55,400 nucleotides of DNA from Cyanobacteria bacterium OH_CBB_238 (GCA_023409995.1 JAEYQN010000107.1:1-55400); one strand, 5' to 3'. Positions 1-8,833 are shown, numbered from the stretch's first letter. Numbers and translations: made by a program. The notes: a model not told the origin generated them from the sequence alone.

Positions 1-2
1 AT

Positions 3-227
3 GCTAATACAGGACAAAATGGAGTAACTCAGGCTAAAGTATTTTCTGAGGTTGCAAATTTATCATCTGTTGCATTGACAAAATTAGATGGTAGTGCAAA
101 AGGTGGAATAATTTTTTCAATCGCAAAAGAACTTAACTTGCCTGTAAAATTAATCGGTGTTGGTGAAAAGATGACGGATTTGAAAAGCTTTAATCCAGAA
201 GATTTTTTAGAAGCATTGTTTGAATAA
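3..227 (+). CDS. ftsY: Signal recognition particle receptor FtsY (3' fragment)
   Basis: The window opens inside this gene; only the last 74 codons are visible, ending at TAA 225-227. The fragment begins DANTGQNGVTQAKVF and continues through LTKLDGSAKGG and IGVGEKMTDLKSF to EALFE. This is the C-terminal part of the SRP-type GTPase (G domain) of FtsY, with the G4 motif TKLD, the G5 region GSAKGG, and the typical end (D-L-x-x-F...F-x-x-A-L-F). FtsY is the membrane receptor that docks the SRP-ribosome complex for co-translational insertion. Ffh shares parts of this motif set, but the short ending without an M domain points to FtsY. The 5' end lies outside the window. Confidence 0.93.
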   Translation, partial: ANTGQNGVTQAKVFSEVANLSSVALTKLDGSAKGGIIFSIAKELNLPVKLIGVGEKMTDLKSFNPEDFLEALFE

Positions 228-250
228 ATTAGTTAATAGTATTTTTTAGA

Positions 251-279
251 AGTTTTGCCTAATAGGCAAAACTTTTTTT
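251..279 (+). terminator. Rho-independent terminator after ftsY
   Basis: A perfect 10-bp inverted repeat (251-260 and 264-273) with a 3-nt AAT loop is followed by a run of seven T (273-279). It lies 23 bp after the ftsY stop codon. Confidence 0.93.
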
Positions 280-286
280 GTTTAAG

Positions 287-306
287 TATTACTTTATAAA
301 GTAATA
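287..306. promoter_or_regulatory. 20-bp perfect palindrome upstream of the kinase-like gene
   Basis: The sequence TATTACTTTATAAAGTAATA is identical to its own reverse complement. It ends at the AAGGA ribosome-site-like stretch and only 3 bp before the first ATG of the next gene. It could be an operator for a dimeric regulator, or an RNA hairpin that hides the start region. It is not a terminator, because no T run follows. Confidence 0.5.
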
Positions 307-309
307 AGG

Positions 310-1332
310 ATGAATCGATTAATGTTGTCAGTTAGCAATATTGCAAATAAGTTTAATAGTAAAATTTTCAAACAAAAATCCACACCTACTATTGATAACA
401 TTGTTCCTAAGTTTGGAGTAAGCAATCAGTTAATAAATGATACTATACAGCTTAGGTCACATTTTCAGGTTTTATTGGATGATTTTGGAGTTGCGAATTC
501 TCCTCAAGAACTCGGCAAAGTATTATTATCAAAATTTGCTCCTAAAAATATAATCGGCGAAGGAGCCGAATCAAGAGCCTTTTTAATCAATGATAAGTAT
601 GTTCTCAAAATTCCTAGATATGTGGGTGATAGTTATGTTGAGGCTTTATCAGATATTAAGGTCTTAAATCCCTCTGATGATGGTCTTTTAGGGCTACGAA
701 ATTTTGGTCAAGCAATAGCTGAAGCTCAAAATGGTGTTTCTATTTCTAAGTTGGTTAAAGGGACTCCGTTATACTCTTCATTGCCCGCTAAATGGATTGA
801 TTATGATCTTGGTAATGCAAAAATTAACAGAAAAGATTCTGACTCATATTTGTCTCAGTTTAAAAAAATAGTAGATATTCCTGATATGGTTTTGTCTCGA
901 TATATTAATGATGTTATTTTTCTTAAGGAAAAAGAATATAAAGTTGATTTCGTAAATCCAAATAATTTTTTATATGATAAATCTGCAATGCAATTAAACA
1001 TCATCGATGTTGAGCAGAGCAAAAATAAATTTTATTCTTCGGCTATGTTGCCAGTAAATATCATGCGTCCATTAATAGATGGTTATAATTTGTTAGGTTA
1101 TTATTCATATATGAAGCCGGTAGAAAGAGAATACTTGCTAGAATCTATATCAAATTTGTATACTAGAATACATAGCGTTTATGATTCTATAGTGGGAGAG
1201 CAGAAAACTTTAGACTCAATACCGATTCCCGTTGAGGAGTTTTCTTGTCTCTATTTGAGAGGACTCAATGGCTTTGATTTTTATACTCCAAGTTTAAAAC
1301 AAGCTCTCAGTAGATATTACGATTTAGATTAA
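310..1332 (+). CDS. Protein-kinase-like fold protein, function unknown
   Basis: This 340-residue protein has no signal peptide and no obvious membrane segment. Kinase-fold hallmarks are visible: a glycine-rich loop GEGAES (residues 83-88), a VAIK-like lysine in YVLKI (K100), and a catalytic/metal region with NPNNFLYD (216-223) and NIIDVE (230-235), where N218/N219 and D233 could be metal ligands. The usual HxD and DFG signatures are not intact, so it may be an atypical or inactive kinase, or an aminoglycoside-phosphotransferase-like enzyme. It stands alone between terminators. The start is uncertain: ATG 310 touches AAGG with no spacer, whereas ATG 322 lies 11 nt after AAGGA. No known family was recognised beyond the fold. 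Confidence 0.6.
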   Translation: MNRLMLSVSNIANKFNSKIFKQKSTPTIDNIVPKFGVSNQLINDTIQLRSHFQVLLDDFGVANSPQELGKVLLSKFAPKNIIGEGAESRAFLINDKYVLKIPRYVGDSYVEALSDIKVLNPSDDGLLGLRNFGQAIAEAQNGVSISKLVKGTPLYSSLPAKWIDYDLGNAKINRKDSDSYLSQFKKIVDIPDMVLSRYINDVIFLKEKEYKVDFVNPNNFLYDKSAMQLNIIDVEQSKNKFYSSAMLPVNIMRPLIDGYNLLGYYSYMKPVEREYLLESISNLYTRIHSVYDSIVGEQKTLDSIPIPVEEFSCLYLRGLNGFDFYTPSLKQALSRYYDLD

Positions 1333-1345
1333 TATAGTTTTGAAT

Positions 1346-1374
1346 AAAAAAGAGCCCTGAATGGACTCTTTTTA
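1346..1374. terminator. Bidirectional terminator between the kinase-like gene and rpsG
   Basis: An A-rich left arm (AAAAAGAG...CC) pairs with GG...CTCTTTTT on the right across a short loop, with one internal mismatch. It has A/T runs on both sides and serves the two convergent genes ending at 1332 and 1394. Confidence 0.75.
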
Positions 1375-1393
1375 GTTTTATAAAATACTAAAA

Positions 1394-1867
1394 TTAGTAT
1401 CTGTAGTGTGCAAATGCTTTATTAGCTTCCGCCATTTTGTGGGTATCTTCACGCTTTTTGCAAGCTGAGCCTGAACCATTAGAAGCATCTAACAATTCAT
1501 TAGTTAATTTTTCAACCATTGATTTACCATTACGTTTTTTAGCTGATTCAATTAACCATGAAGAACCTAATGCCATACCTCTATCTGCTTTAACTTCTAT
1601 AGGTACTTGATAAGTAGAACCACCTATTCTTCTTGCTTTAACTTCCAATAATGGAGTAGCATTTGTTAAAGCTTTTTGGAAAACTTCAATAGGTGCTGCG
1701 TCTTTAACTTTTTCTTTAATTTTTTCTAAAGTAGAATAAAATATTTTTTCTGCAATTGATTTTTTACCGCGTCTCATTAATCTGTTGATAAATTTAGCGA
1801 TATCTACATTGTTATAAATTGCGTCTGGAGTTGGAACTCTTCTTGCTGGTTTATTACGTCTTGACAT
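1394..1867 (-). CDS. rpsG: 30S ribosomal protein S7
   Basis: This 157-residue protein is full length for S7, the 30S head protein that nucleates assembly around the 3' domain of 16S rRNA and contacts E-site tRNA. It starts MSRRNKPARR and carries the conserved KFINRLMRRGKKSIAEKIFY block, VEVKARRIGGSTYQVPIEV, and RGMALGSSWL. It lies 21 bp behind rpsL, as in the str operon. Unusually, fusA and tuf do not follow: the gene runs straight into a terminator shared with an unrelated convergent gene. Confidence 0.98.
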   Translation of the reverse strand: MSRRNKPARRVPTPDAIYNNVDIAKFINRLMRRGKKSIAEKIFYSTLEKIKEKVKDAAPIEVFQKALTNATPLLEVKARRIGGSTYQVPIEVKADRGMALGSSWLIESAKKRNGKSMVEKLTNELLDASNGSGSACKKREDTHKMAEANKAFAHYRY

Positions 1868-1888
1868 TTTTATATATCGCCTTTCCTA

Positions 1889-2263
1889 TTATTTCTTAGC
1901 TCTTTTAGCGCCGTATTTAGATCTGCTCTTTGATCTGTTTGCTACGCCAGCTGTATCTAATGTACCTCTAACTATGTGATATCTTACACCAGGTAAATCT
2001 TTTACCCTTCCGCCTCTGATAAGAACTACAGAGTGCTCTTGCAAGTTATGTCCAATACCAGGAATATATGAAGTAACTTCAAATCCGTTAGTTAACCTAA
2101 CCCTTGCTACTTTTCTAAGTGCTGAGTTTGGTTTTTTAGGTGTTGTTGTATAAACCCTAGTACAAACTCCTCGTCTCTGAGGGCAGTTTGTTAACGCTGG
2201 TGATTTAGTTTTATCAGTTAATTTTTGACGTTCTTTACGAACTAACTGAGCAATTGTTGGCAT
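1889..2263 (-). CDS. rpsL: 30S ribosomal protein S12
   Basis: This 124-residue protein is the S12 decoding-centre protein. It starts [13 protein letters not shown] and has the diagnostic [20 protein letters not shown] and [19 protein letters not shown] segments. The lysine in TTPKKPNS, at the classical streptomycin-resistance position, is present, so no resistance substitution is evident there. The ribosome site (AGGAG) lies upstream of the ATG on the minus strand. It is the first gene of a two-gene rpsL-rpsG operon. Confidence 0.98.
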   Translation of the reverse strand: MPTIAQLVRKERQKLTDKTKSPALTNCPQRRGVCTRVYTTTPKKPNSALRKVARVRLTNGFEVTSYIPGIGHNLQEHSVVLIRGGRVKDLPGVRYHIVRGTLDTAGVANRSKSRSKYGAKRAKK

Positions 2264-2353
2264 GATTTCTCCTTATGTAATTGTTCTTAAGTTTGAATAA
2301 TTTTGGTTTCACCAAGTTCAGCACCAACTTAGCATGATACCAAACCAAGTAAT

Positions 2354-2385
2354 ATAATAAAACTATAAGCAAAGTTGAATGTCAA
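2354..2385 (-). promoter_or_regulatory. Promoter of rpsL-rpsG
   Basis: Read on the minus strand there is a perfect -35 box TTGACA (2385-2380). It is followed by an AT-rich -10 region: TTTTAT at 17-bp spacing (2362-2357) or TATTAT at 20 bp (2359-2354). The leader to the rpsL ATG is about 80-90 nt and contains inverted-repeat pieces (ACCAAGTT...AACTT, CACCA...TGGTG) that could fold. Confidence 0.65.
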
Positions 2386-2447
2386 CTTCTAGAGCGTTTT
2401 CAAACAATAATGCTTTATCTTTTGTAATACATCTTTAGTCGGTTTTA

Positions 2448-2792
2448 TTATTGGTCTAATGCATTTTTTAATGCTATTTCTAATGTTTGAATTTTTGCTT
2501 CTAAAGCTTTGACTTTTGTATCATCACAATCGCTTTGTACAGACATTTTTTCAAATTTTCTTTTATAGGCGTTTAGTGATTCCATTTTTCCTGCATAATT
2601 AAAAGCAGCGAACATGAATCCAGAAACAACTCCGGATGCAAAAATTATAAATACCAAATGGAATATTTGTATTTTAAAGTTTACATTTTGGAAAGGGCAC
2701 ATTACTATTGCCGAATTTGGCAGATTTATATATGCAAAATAGGCCGCACCAAGTGCTACAATAATTGATATGGTTAGGGAAAGTAACTTCAT
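2448..2792 (-). CDS. LapA-like (DUF1049-type) small membrane protein
   Basis: This 114-residue protein has two hydrophobic segments (about residues 3-25 and 42-67) separated by a short polar stretch with an N and a beta-like FKIQIF strand. A coiled-coil-like tail follows (about 70-114). This layout matches the LapA/DUF1049 family of inner-membrane proteins, some of which assist lipopolysaccharide assembly control. The match is by layout and a few residues only. Its ATG overlaps the stop of the upstream pseudouridine synthase gene (ATGA), so the two are translationally coupled. It is the last gene of a leftward five-gene operon. Confidence 0.55.
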   Translation of the reverse strand: MKLLSLTISIIVALGAAYFAYINLPNSAIVMCPFQNVNFKIQIFHLVFIIFASGVVSGFMFAAFNYAGKMESLNAYKRKFEKMSVQSDCDDTKVKALEAKIQTLEIALKNALDQ

Positions 2793-3712
2793 TGTTTGCT
2801 CCTCAAGTAATTTAATGTTTTTTGTATTTCTTCATCAATTTGAAGTTCAACTTCGATTATACTATTTGTCGCAGGGGTTGTAAATCTCAATTTGTAAGCT
2901 TGTAAGAGTTGCTCTGTTGTTTTTACCTTAACTCTGGGCCCATTATATAGAGAATCGTTTACTATGGGGTGGCCAATTGAGCTTAAATGCACTCTTATTT
3001 GGTGAGTTCTACCTGTTTCTAAGGATAATTCAACAAATGAGAAATTTTTAAATTGTTCCAAAATCTTGTAGTGTGTTATCGAATCCTTCCCGCCCTCGAT
3101 TATAGACATTCGCTCTGGTTTTGAAGGGTCTCTCCCTAGAGGTTTATTTATTGTACCTTCTTGCTGCTCAAAGTTGCCTTGTACTATAGCTAAATATTTT
3201 CTTGCCGCTGTTTTTAACTTAATTTGATTTGTCAAAAAGTCATGAGCATAATTGTTTTTGGCAACCATTAGTAGTCCAGATGTATTTCTATCTAGCCTAT
3301 GTAATATTCCAGGTCTTAAAGGTCCATTTACAGTTGAAAGACCTCCATATCCATATTTGTACAAAAGAGCATTTGCTAGTGTTTTTGTTTTTTCATTAGC
3401 TGTGGGGTGGGTTAGCATGTTTTTTGGCTTATTTATTACTAAAATTTGGCTGTCTTCATGTCTTATGTCCAAAGGGATATTTTCTGCTTCTAAAAGAACT
3501 TCATCTGGTTTATCTATATTTAACTCTATTATGTCATTTTCTTTTATGATGTAAGATGTTTTTACAGAGGTATTGTTTACTTTTGTCTTTTCATTTTTTA
3601 TAAGTTTTTGAATTTGACTTCTAGAATACTCAACAAACATTTCAGCAAGAAATGAATCCAGTCGTCTTCCTGCGTCGTTATCCTCTATTGTGATTTTATA
3701 CGTGTTTGTCAT
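2789..3712 (-). CDS. RluD/RluA-family 23S rRNA pseudouridine synthase
   Basis: This 307-residue enzyme isomerises uridine to pseudouridine in rRNA. An N-terminal S4 RNA-binding domain (about residues 14-70, DAGRRLDSFLAE) precedes the catalytic domain, with the signature RPGILHRLDRNTSGLLMVAKN around 133-153. D141 in HRLDRNTSG is the expected nucleophile. GRTHQIRVHLSSIGHPIVND is the family's second motif. The length and S4 domain fit RluD or the B. subtilis YlyB type, and its place 3 bp after lspA matches the common lspA-rluD pairing. The exact target uridines cannot be read from sequence. Confidence 0.94.
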   Translation of the reverse strand: MTNTYKITIEDNDAGRRLDSFLAEMFVEYSRSQIQKLIKNEKTKVNNTSVKTSYIIKENDIIELNIDKPDEVLLEAENIPLDIRHEDSQILVINKPKNMLTHPTANEKTKTLANALLYKYGYGGLSTVNGPLRPGILHRLDRNTSGLLMVAKNNYAHDFLTNQIKLKTAARKYLAIVQGNFEQQEGTINKPLGRDPSKPERMSIIEGGKDSITHYKILEQFKNFSFVELSLETGRTHQIRVHLSSIGHPIVNDSLYNGPRVKVKTTEQLLQAYKLRFTTPATNSIIEVELQIDEEIQKTLNYLRSKQ

Positions 3713-3715
3713 AGC

Positions 3716-4189
3716 TTATTTCTTTGAATATACAACAAAGATTAATCCAACAGCTCCTACTGTTATTAGGATATCCGAAGCATTAAAAATGGGGAAATCT
3801 ACTATGTTTAACTTTATATAGTCAGTAACAAATCCGTCAAGTATTCTTTCATATAGGTTTCCTACTATGCCTGCAGTTAATATTGAAAAAATCGTCAATT
3901 CATTATGTGAAAATTTACTTGAGTTCTTTATGACAATAAATAGTAATATAAATAATACGATTGCTGAGAGTACTATTAAGATGTCTGTATACGATGATAG
4001 TAAGCTAAAGGCAGCACCTCTGTTTTGAATATACATAAGCCCAAAAAGTTTATTTGAAACATTTATTCCATTATTTATACAATATAAGGCTATATTCTTT
4101 ATAAGCGTTGATACAATTATAAAGAAAGATGTTTGAGCTATATAACTGTATATTTTTGCAAAACTTATTTTTTTACTAATTCTTTTCAT
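3716..4189 (-). CDS. lspA: Signal peptidase II (prolipoprotein signal peptidase)
   Basis: This 157-residue, four-helix inner-membrane aspartyl protease cleaves the signal peptide of lipid-modified prolipoproteins. The motifs NRGAAFSLL (56-64), GNLYER (110-115), VTDYI with catalytic D123, and FNASD with catalytic D139 are all present. One oddity is that the conserved first-helix motif DQxxK reads STLIK here, so the usual early Asp is missing. It overlaps the upstream secreted-protein gene by 14 bp. Its presence implies lipoproteins are made. Confidence 0.95.
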   Translation of the reverse strand: MKRISKKISFAKIYSYIAQTSFFIIVSTLIKNIALYCINNGINVSNKLFGLMYIQNRGAAFSLLSSYTDILIVLSAIVLFILLFIVIKNSSKFSHNELTIFSILTAGIVGNLYERILDGFVTDYIKLNIVDFPIFNASDILITVGAVGLIFVVYSKK

Positions 4190-5123
4190 TGTTATTTATA
4201 TCTGTTTTTTCTTTTAGTTCTTTATTTGCAATAGGAGTATGGCTTACTACATTTACTCTAGTCATTATGAACGCCATTCCAGACAAGTCTAAGCTAATTT
4301 TGTCATCTGCTGAAACATTTGTCTTGGTTATGCCAAGAGAGGCAACCGCATATTCATTGCAGTTATCAGAATTTGCTGTTAGAACCCTTTCCAAAGGTTT
4401 ATTTCTTCTTATTCCTCTAAAAACTTCTTTGGGATGAGTTTGTGGGTAAATAATCGGCTCATTTGTTATTGAGGCTAAGATAAAAGAATTTGCTGGAACA
4501 TCTGTTGACAATTCAGCTGTATATTGCGCATTTTTGTTTACAAGATTTGGCGCAGATAGGTGTATCTGTAAGTCTTTTGCATTTCCGTACTTTAGGTAAG
4601 TAAGTTCTTTTATTACTGATGAGCTTGTTATTTTCCAAGACGGTCCTATCTTTTGCAGATTATAGTATGTATATGAGTCAGAGTATATTGTTCCCGTTGA
4701 TGGAATATTTGAAACAGGGTCTTTTGTTATTCCTTTTGCAGTTTCTTTTAATCCAACACAAGCATAATCTCCATCTATGCTCATATTATCAATTTCTGTT
4801 AAGTATTCAATGTTTGGATATAATTCCCAGCTTTTCTCGATAAGTTCGAAAAATATTTTTTTATTAAATCCGTCATTATTTATATAGCTTTCTGCATAAA
4901 GTTTTTTTAGTTCTTCAATATTGTGAGTGCTGGAATATGTTGCATGTAAGTTAAATATATTTATTATTTCTTTTTTAGGATCTTGATTTTCAAATTTTGC
5001 AATCCCAATATTTTTTAAGGCAATTTTGTTGATTGACTCGTCATTGGATTCAGCGGTATAAGCTGTAAGTGATGAGCATAAAAGAACTAAACTAAGTATA
5101 ATAAATCTATAACTTTTTTTCAT
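4176..5123 (-). CDS. Secreted protein with NTF2-like region, unknown function
   Basis: This 315-residue protein begins with a signal peptide (MKKSYRFIILSLVLLCSSLTAYTAES). The cysteine near the cleavage region might alternatively make it a lipoprotein, though the following residues are not an ideal lipobox. Residues about 50-170 (FNLHATYSSTHNIEELKKLY...WKITSSS) look like an NTF2/SnoaL-like cone, judged from the pattern of a helical start and a closing strand pair. The C-terminal half is beta-rich and unrecognised. It overlaps lspA and sits 6 bp after the PQ-loop-like gene in one operon. Confidence 0.55.
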   Translation of the reverse strand: MKKSYRFIILSLVLLCSSLTAYTAESNDESINKIALKNIGIAKFENQDPKKEIINIFNLHATYSSTHNIEELKKLYAESYINNDGFNKKIFFELIEKSWELYPNIEYLTEIDNMSIDGDYACVGLKETAKGITKDPVSNIPSTGTIYSDSYTYYNLQKIGPSWKITSSSVIKELTYLKYGNAKDLQIHLSAPNLVNKNAQYTAELSTDVPANSFILASITNEPIIYPQTHPKEVFRGIRRNKPLERVLTANSDNCNEYAVASLGITKTNVSADDKISLDLSGMAFIMTRVNVVSHTPIANKELKEKTDINNNEKN

Positions 5124-5129
5124 ACAACC

Positions 5130-5420
5130 TTAATTTCTATCTTTGTACATAAACACAAGTACGGCATCTGCTCCAACGAGTAGTAAATTAGCAACATAAA
5201 GCCAGAATACTATGTCCATTGAGAATAAAATTTTGTTAATTATTCCAAGTACATATCCAAGAATTATCAGTGATAAGAATAATCTGCTTTTACTTTTTAC
5301 ATTTTTTGTTTTATATGTTTTCATAACTGCAAAAGGCCAGCTTGCTCCAAAGCAAAATAACATGCCTGCTTCATAAATGCTCATTGTTTTCATTTGAAAT
5401 GATTGTAATAAAATATCCAC
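5130..5420 (-). CDS. Small PQ-loop-like multi-pass membrane protein
   Basis: This 96-residue protein has three hydrophobic helices (about 17-35, 46-64 and 70-90). The pattern CFGASWPFAVMKTYKTKNVKSKS followed by a second helix ending GIINKI resembles the compact half-size PQ-loop/SemiSWEET-like membrane proteins common in gut bacteria. The start is GTG 5420 with a good GAGGA ribosome site 6 nt before it. It is the first gene of the operon leading to lspA and rluD. The substrate, if it is a transporter, is unknown. Confidence 0.55.
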   Translation of the reverse strand: MDILLQSFQMKTMSIYEAGMLFCFGASWPFAVMKTYKTKNVKSKSRLFLSLIILGYVLGIINKILFSMDIVFWLYVANLLLVGADAVLVFMYKDRN

Positions 5421-5558
5421 TCGTGTTCCTCTTTTCGGTTGTTATTGATGTTTTGCTGAGCTAATTTATAAAACTAAATTGTTCAGTAATTTCCAAACAA
5501 AATTGTATCATAAAACGCTTTTTTTGATAAAATATTTAATGTAAAGAAGGAATTAAAA

Positions 5559-6362
5559 ATGCTTTTTGTTTTAGATATCGGAAATACTAATATAACTTTA
5601 GGAATATTTGATGGGGATGTCTTGGTAAAATCGTGGCGACTTGCTTCAGACATAATGCGATCAGAAGATGAATATGGAGTTATGATAAAGAACTTACTTT
5701 TTGATTCAGCAATGCATAAGTCAATTGATTCAGCTATTATTTCAAGTGTCGTTTTACCTATGACTGAAAAAATACAATTGGCTATCAAAAAATATTTAAA
5801 CATTGACGCCATTGTTGTTAACCATAAAATTAATACCGGTGTTAAAGTAAAGTTAAAAAATCCTTCAGAGGCTGGGGCCGATAGGCTTGTAAATGCCTAT
5901 GCTGCTTCACAGTTATATGGTTCTCCTGTGATAGTTGTTGATTTTGGTACCGCTACTACATTTGATATTGTAAATCCTTACAATGAATTTATTGGTGGAA
6001 TTATCACTGCCGGTATGAAAATCCAAGCAGATGCGTTGAGTAAGTATACATCCAAGCTTCCAAAAGTAAAAATAGAAGCTCCTGATAAAATTATTGGTGA
6101 TAATACGATTGATGCAATGCTTTCGGGTATTGTAAGGGGCCATGCTGCAATGGTAGATGGCTTGATTTCACAATGCGAAAAAGAATTAGGGCAAAAAACC
6201 ACCATTGTTGCTACTGGTGGGTTCTCATCAATTATCAGTAAATACATGTCTAGAGAATTTGATTTCGTAAATCCAGATCTTACTTTGATTGGTTTAAAGC
6301 TTTTATATGAATTGAATAAAGATAGTAACAGAATGTTGGTACTGGGAGAACATTTAATTTAG
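5559..6362 (+). CDS. coaX: Type III pantothenate kinase
   Basis: This 267-residue enzyme catalyses the first step of coenzyme A synthesis (pantothenate to 4'-phosphopantothenate, cytosolic). It shows the ASKHA-fold motifs of CoaX: phosphate 1 loop DIGNTNITLGIF (residues 5-16), GADRLVNAYAA (about 108-118), VVDFGTATTFDIV (about 126-138), and GGIITAGM. A ribosome site AAGGA lies 7 nt before the ATG. The gene is divergent from the PQ-loop operon and tail-to-tail with comEC, with only 2 bp between stop codons. Confidence 0.96.
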   Translation: MLFVLDIGNTNITLGIFDGDVLVKSWRLASDIMRSEDEYGVMIKNLLFDSAMHKSIDSAIISSVVLPMTEKIQLAIKKYLNIDAIVVNHKINTGVKVKLKNPSEAGADRLVNAYAASQLYGSPVIVVDFGTATTFDIVNPYNEFIGGIITAGMKIQADALSKYTSKLPKVKIEAPDKIIGDNTIDAMLSGIVRGHAAMVDGLISQCEKELGQKTTIVATGGFSSIISKYMSREFDFVNPDLTLIGLKLLYELNKDSNRMLVLGEHLI

Positions 6363-6364
6363 TT

Positions 6365-8833
6365 TTAGTTTTGTGCTTTAACGTACTTGCCAACTTTAAT
6401 GTTATTTTTTGCTTCACTTATTTTATTAAAAAGTGCAATTATTATTTTATTATTTTTGTTACCTTCTATTGCAACAAATTGCCCTGTTTTGTTTGAAAAG
6501 GAATGATATTTTTGTTCTTTATGCCCTAAAGTGACTTTGAGAGCATTGTTATAATCTGTTCGGAGTATTTTTGCATTATGTTGTTCCAACAAATCAATAA
6601 TATATTTGGTTGGGTGACCATAGTTATTTTGGCCTGTTGAAATGATTGCAATTTTGGGAGATAGTGTGTCCAGCATTTTTGAATTTAAAGCACTTTTACC
6701 GCCATGGTGACCTACTTTTAATACATCAATGTTCTTTAGTTTTGAGTTGTCTAGAGAGTTGAACTCTATAAAGCCGCCATCAGCCATGAATAAAACTTTT
6801 GCTCCATTGCACTCTAATAGTTCAATAAGAGAATTATCATTTTCATTTTCTATATTTCCACGTTGCCTTGAAATGTTTGTTAACTTAAAGTTGCTTTCTT
6901 CAAGTATTACCTCATTTTCAGAAGGGATTTTATACTGGTAATTATTGTTCTTTAGAAAATACAGTATTTTTTTGCTCAACTTTGTGGGAGAAGAATCGTG
7001 AGTAATGTAGATTTTCTTTACTTTTATTTTGTTCAATAAACCAAGAGTTCCTCCGGCATGGTCAGAGTCAAAATGTGTTAATATTAGTGCATCTATTTTT
7101 TTTATCCCACGCGCTGAAAGGTATTTAACTATAATTTGTTCTGCTTGTGATTTTGCCTGATTGTAAGGCATTTTCCCTGTATCTATAAGTATATATTTGT
7201 TTTCAGGAGATTTTATAAGGGCACTATCCGCATTCCCAACACTAAAGAAGATTATTTCGCAGTTTTTTGTTGGTAATTTAATAAATGTTGTGCAGAATAA
7301 TATTAATAACACTCCCAAGATTATATAAGATTCTTTTTTTATTTTTTGTACTGAAAGTGTTATGGTTAAGGATAATATTATTGAAAAATATAATAATATT
7401 TGAGTAATTGATGGTTGGTATGTCTGAAGTAATGAGTTTTTTGTTTTCGAAATTATATCAGATATGTTTATTATAATTGTCAAGAATGGATTTAATATAT
7501 AGTCGCAAACCAAGCAAATAAAGTTTCCAACAAGTGGAGCTAGTGAAAAAATAGACCCAACGAATCCAATGAAACTTATAGCTGTTAAAAACGGTATAGT
7601 AGTTATATTTGCTAGTATTGAATATGTGGAAAATGTCCCAAAATAGTACATTTGAATCGGCGTAACGTATATTTGTGCAATAATCGGCACAATGCAGGCA
7701 CTCGAGATTGCTGCATATTTATCGGGTATTTTTTTTAGTATTGGCGGGCATGTTACCAGTAAGCCAAGAGTGACAATAAATGATAATTGAAAACCTATAT
7801 CATTAATTAATGCAGGATTATAGATTAAAAGAATTAATGCTACAAAAAATAACAGAGAAACGGAATTAGCATCTTTGTCTATAAGCTTACCAAATAATAT
7901 AAAAAGCAGCATTATGCTTGCCCTTAATATCGATGGACCAAAGCCTGTCATACAGGTGTAGACGATTATTAATAACATTCCTATTCCGATAGATATTTTA
8001 TAATTTAGCCTTATTCTTTGTGCTATAAAATACCAGATTCCGAAAATTAGTGTTACATTCATTCCTGAAGCAGCAAGAATATGAAGCAGCCCAGAGTGCC
8101 TAAAAGAGTCTTTTAAGTCTTGTGTTGGGTTTATTGCATCATCACCAAAAACTATTCCCCCAAGCAATTCTAGATTCGGACTTTTTATTATTTTTGAGTG
8201 TTTATAAATGATTGAGGTTCTGGTAGAGTTTAAAAATTGAAGGGTTTTCCAGTAGGTAGAATCTGGCTTATTAATTTTTATTATGTTATTATCTGATGAA
8301 TAAAAAGTTGTGTATACGCCTTTATTTTTCAAAAATTTAGCATAGTCAAACTGGTTTGGATTTTGGGCTTGCTTAGGAAGATACAACTGACCTGTAATAG
8401 TTATCCTGTCTCCTATATCCAGTTTATTTAATGGCTTATTGCCTTCTTTTATTGTGATTCGCGTTTTTGAATTATTTATAATTATTGAAGAATTATTATT
8501 AGTTATTTTTCTTACTTTTGCGTAAAACCTTATTTGGTCATTGTAGTTATTTTCGGGAATGCTAATTATTTGTGCTTGCATTGTTGTCAAAGTTGGTGCG
8601 TAGCCGCTAAGTTCATCTGATTCTTTTATTCTGTAAATACAGAGTAATGTTGATAAAACAAATAACGCGTATATAAAAAGACCAAATTTTTCACTAAATA
8701 TTTTTTTATAAATTAGAAACAGAGTAATAATGAATAATAGTAAGGATAGTAGTGAAACGCTGGAGCTATAAAAAGCAATTATTCCTAATACAAAATATAT
8801 TGTTAAAACTATTGTTTGATTATGCTTTGTCAT
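6365..8833 (-). CDS. comEC: ComEC/Rec2-type DNA uptake channel protein
   Basis: This 822-residue inner-membrane protein would transport single-stranded DNA into the cytoplasm during transformation. In order it has N-terminal membrane helices, an OB-like soluble DUF4131 segment (about residues 60-190), the competence domain with many helices (about 225-510, containing LLHILAASGMNVTLIF), and a C-terminal metallo-beta-lactamase-like domain with LILTHFDSDHAGGTLGLL and VLKVGHHGGKSA. The ATG at 8833 is preferred over TTG 8848. No other competence gene lies in the window, so actual competence cannot be judged here. Confidence 0.92.
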   Translation of the reverse strand: MTKHNQTIVLTIYFVLGIIAFYSSSVSLLSLLLFIITLFLIYKKIFSEKFGLFIYALFVLSTLLCIYRIKESDELSGYAPTLTTMQAQIISIPENNYNDQIRFYAKVRKITNNNSSIIINNSKTRITIKEGNKPLNKLDIGDRITITGQLYLPKQAQNPNQFDYAKFLKNKGVYTTFYSSDNNIIKINKPDSTYWKTLQFLNSTRTSIIYKHSKIIKSPNLELLGGIVFGDDAINPTQDLKDSFRHSGLLHILAASGMNVTLIFGIWYFIAQRIRLNYKISIGIGMLLIIVYTCMTGFGPSILRASIMLLFILFGKLIDKDANSVSLLFFVALILLIYNPALINDIGFQLSFIVTLGLLVTCPPILKKIPDKYAAISSACIVPIIAQIYVTPIQMYYFGTFSTYSILANITTIPFLTAISFIGFVGSIFSLAPLVGNFICLVCDYILNPFLTIIINISDIISKTKNSLLQTYQPSITQILLYFSIILSLTITLSVQKIKKESYIILGVLLILFCTTFIKLPTKNCEIIFFSVGNADSALIKSPENKYILIDTGKMPYNQAKSQAEQIIVKYLSARGIKKIDALILTHFDSDHAGGTLGLLNKIKVKKIYITHDSSPTKLSKKILYFLKNNNYQYKIPSENEVILEESNFKLTNISRQRGNIENENDNSLIELLECNGAKVLFMADGGFIEFNSLDNSKLKNIDVLKVGHHGGKSALNSKMLDTLSPKIAIISTGQNNYGHPTKYIIDLLEQHNAKILRTDYNNALKVTLGHKEQKYHSFSNKTGQFVAIEGNKNNKIIIALFNKISEAKNNIKVGKYVKAQN

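Noticed and set aside
3252..3554. 100-codon forward frame inside the rluD-type gene
   Set aside because: It is antisense to a clear pseudouridine synthase, with no ribosome site and no recognisable domain.
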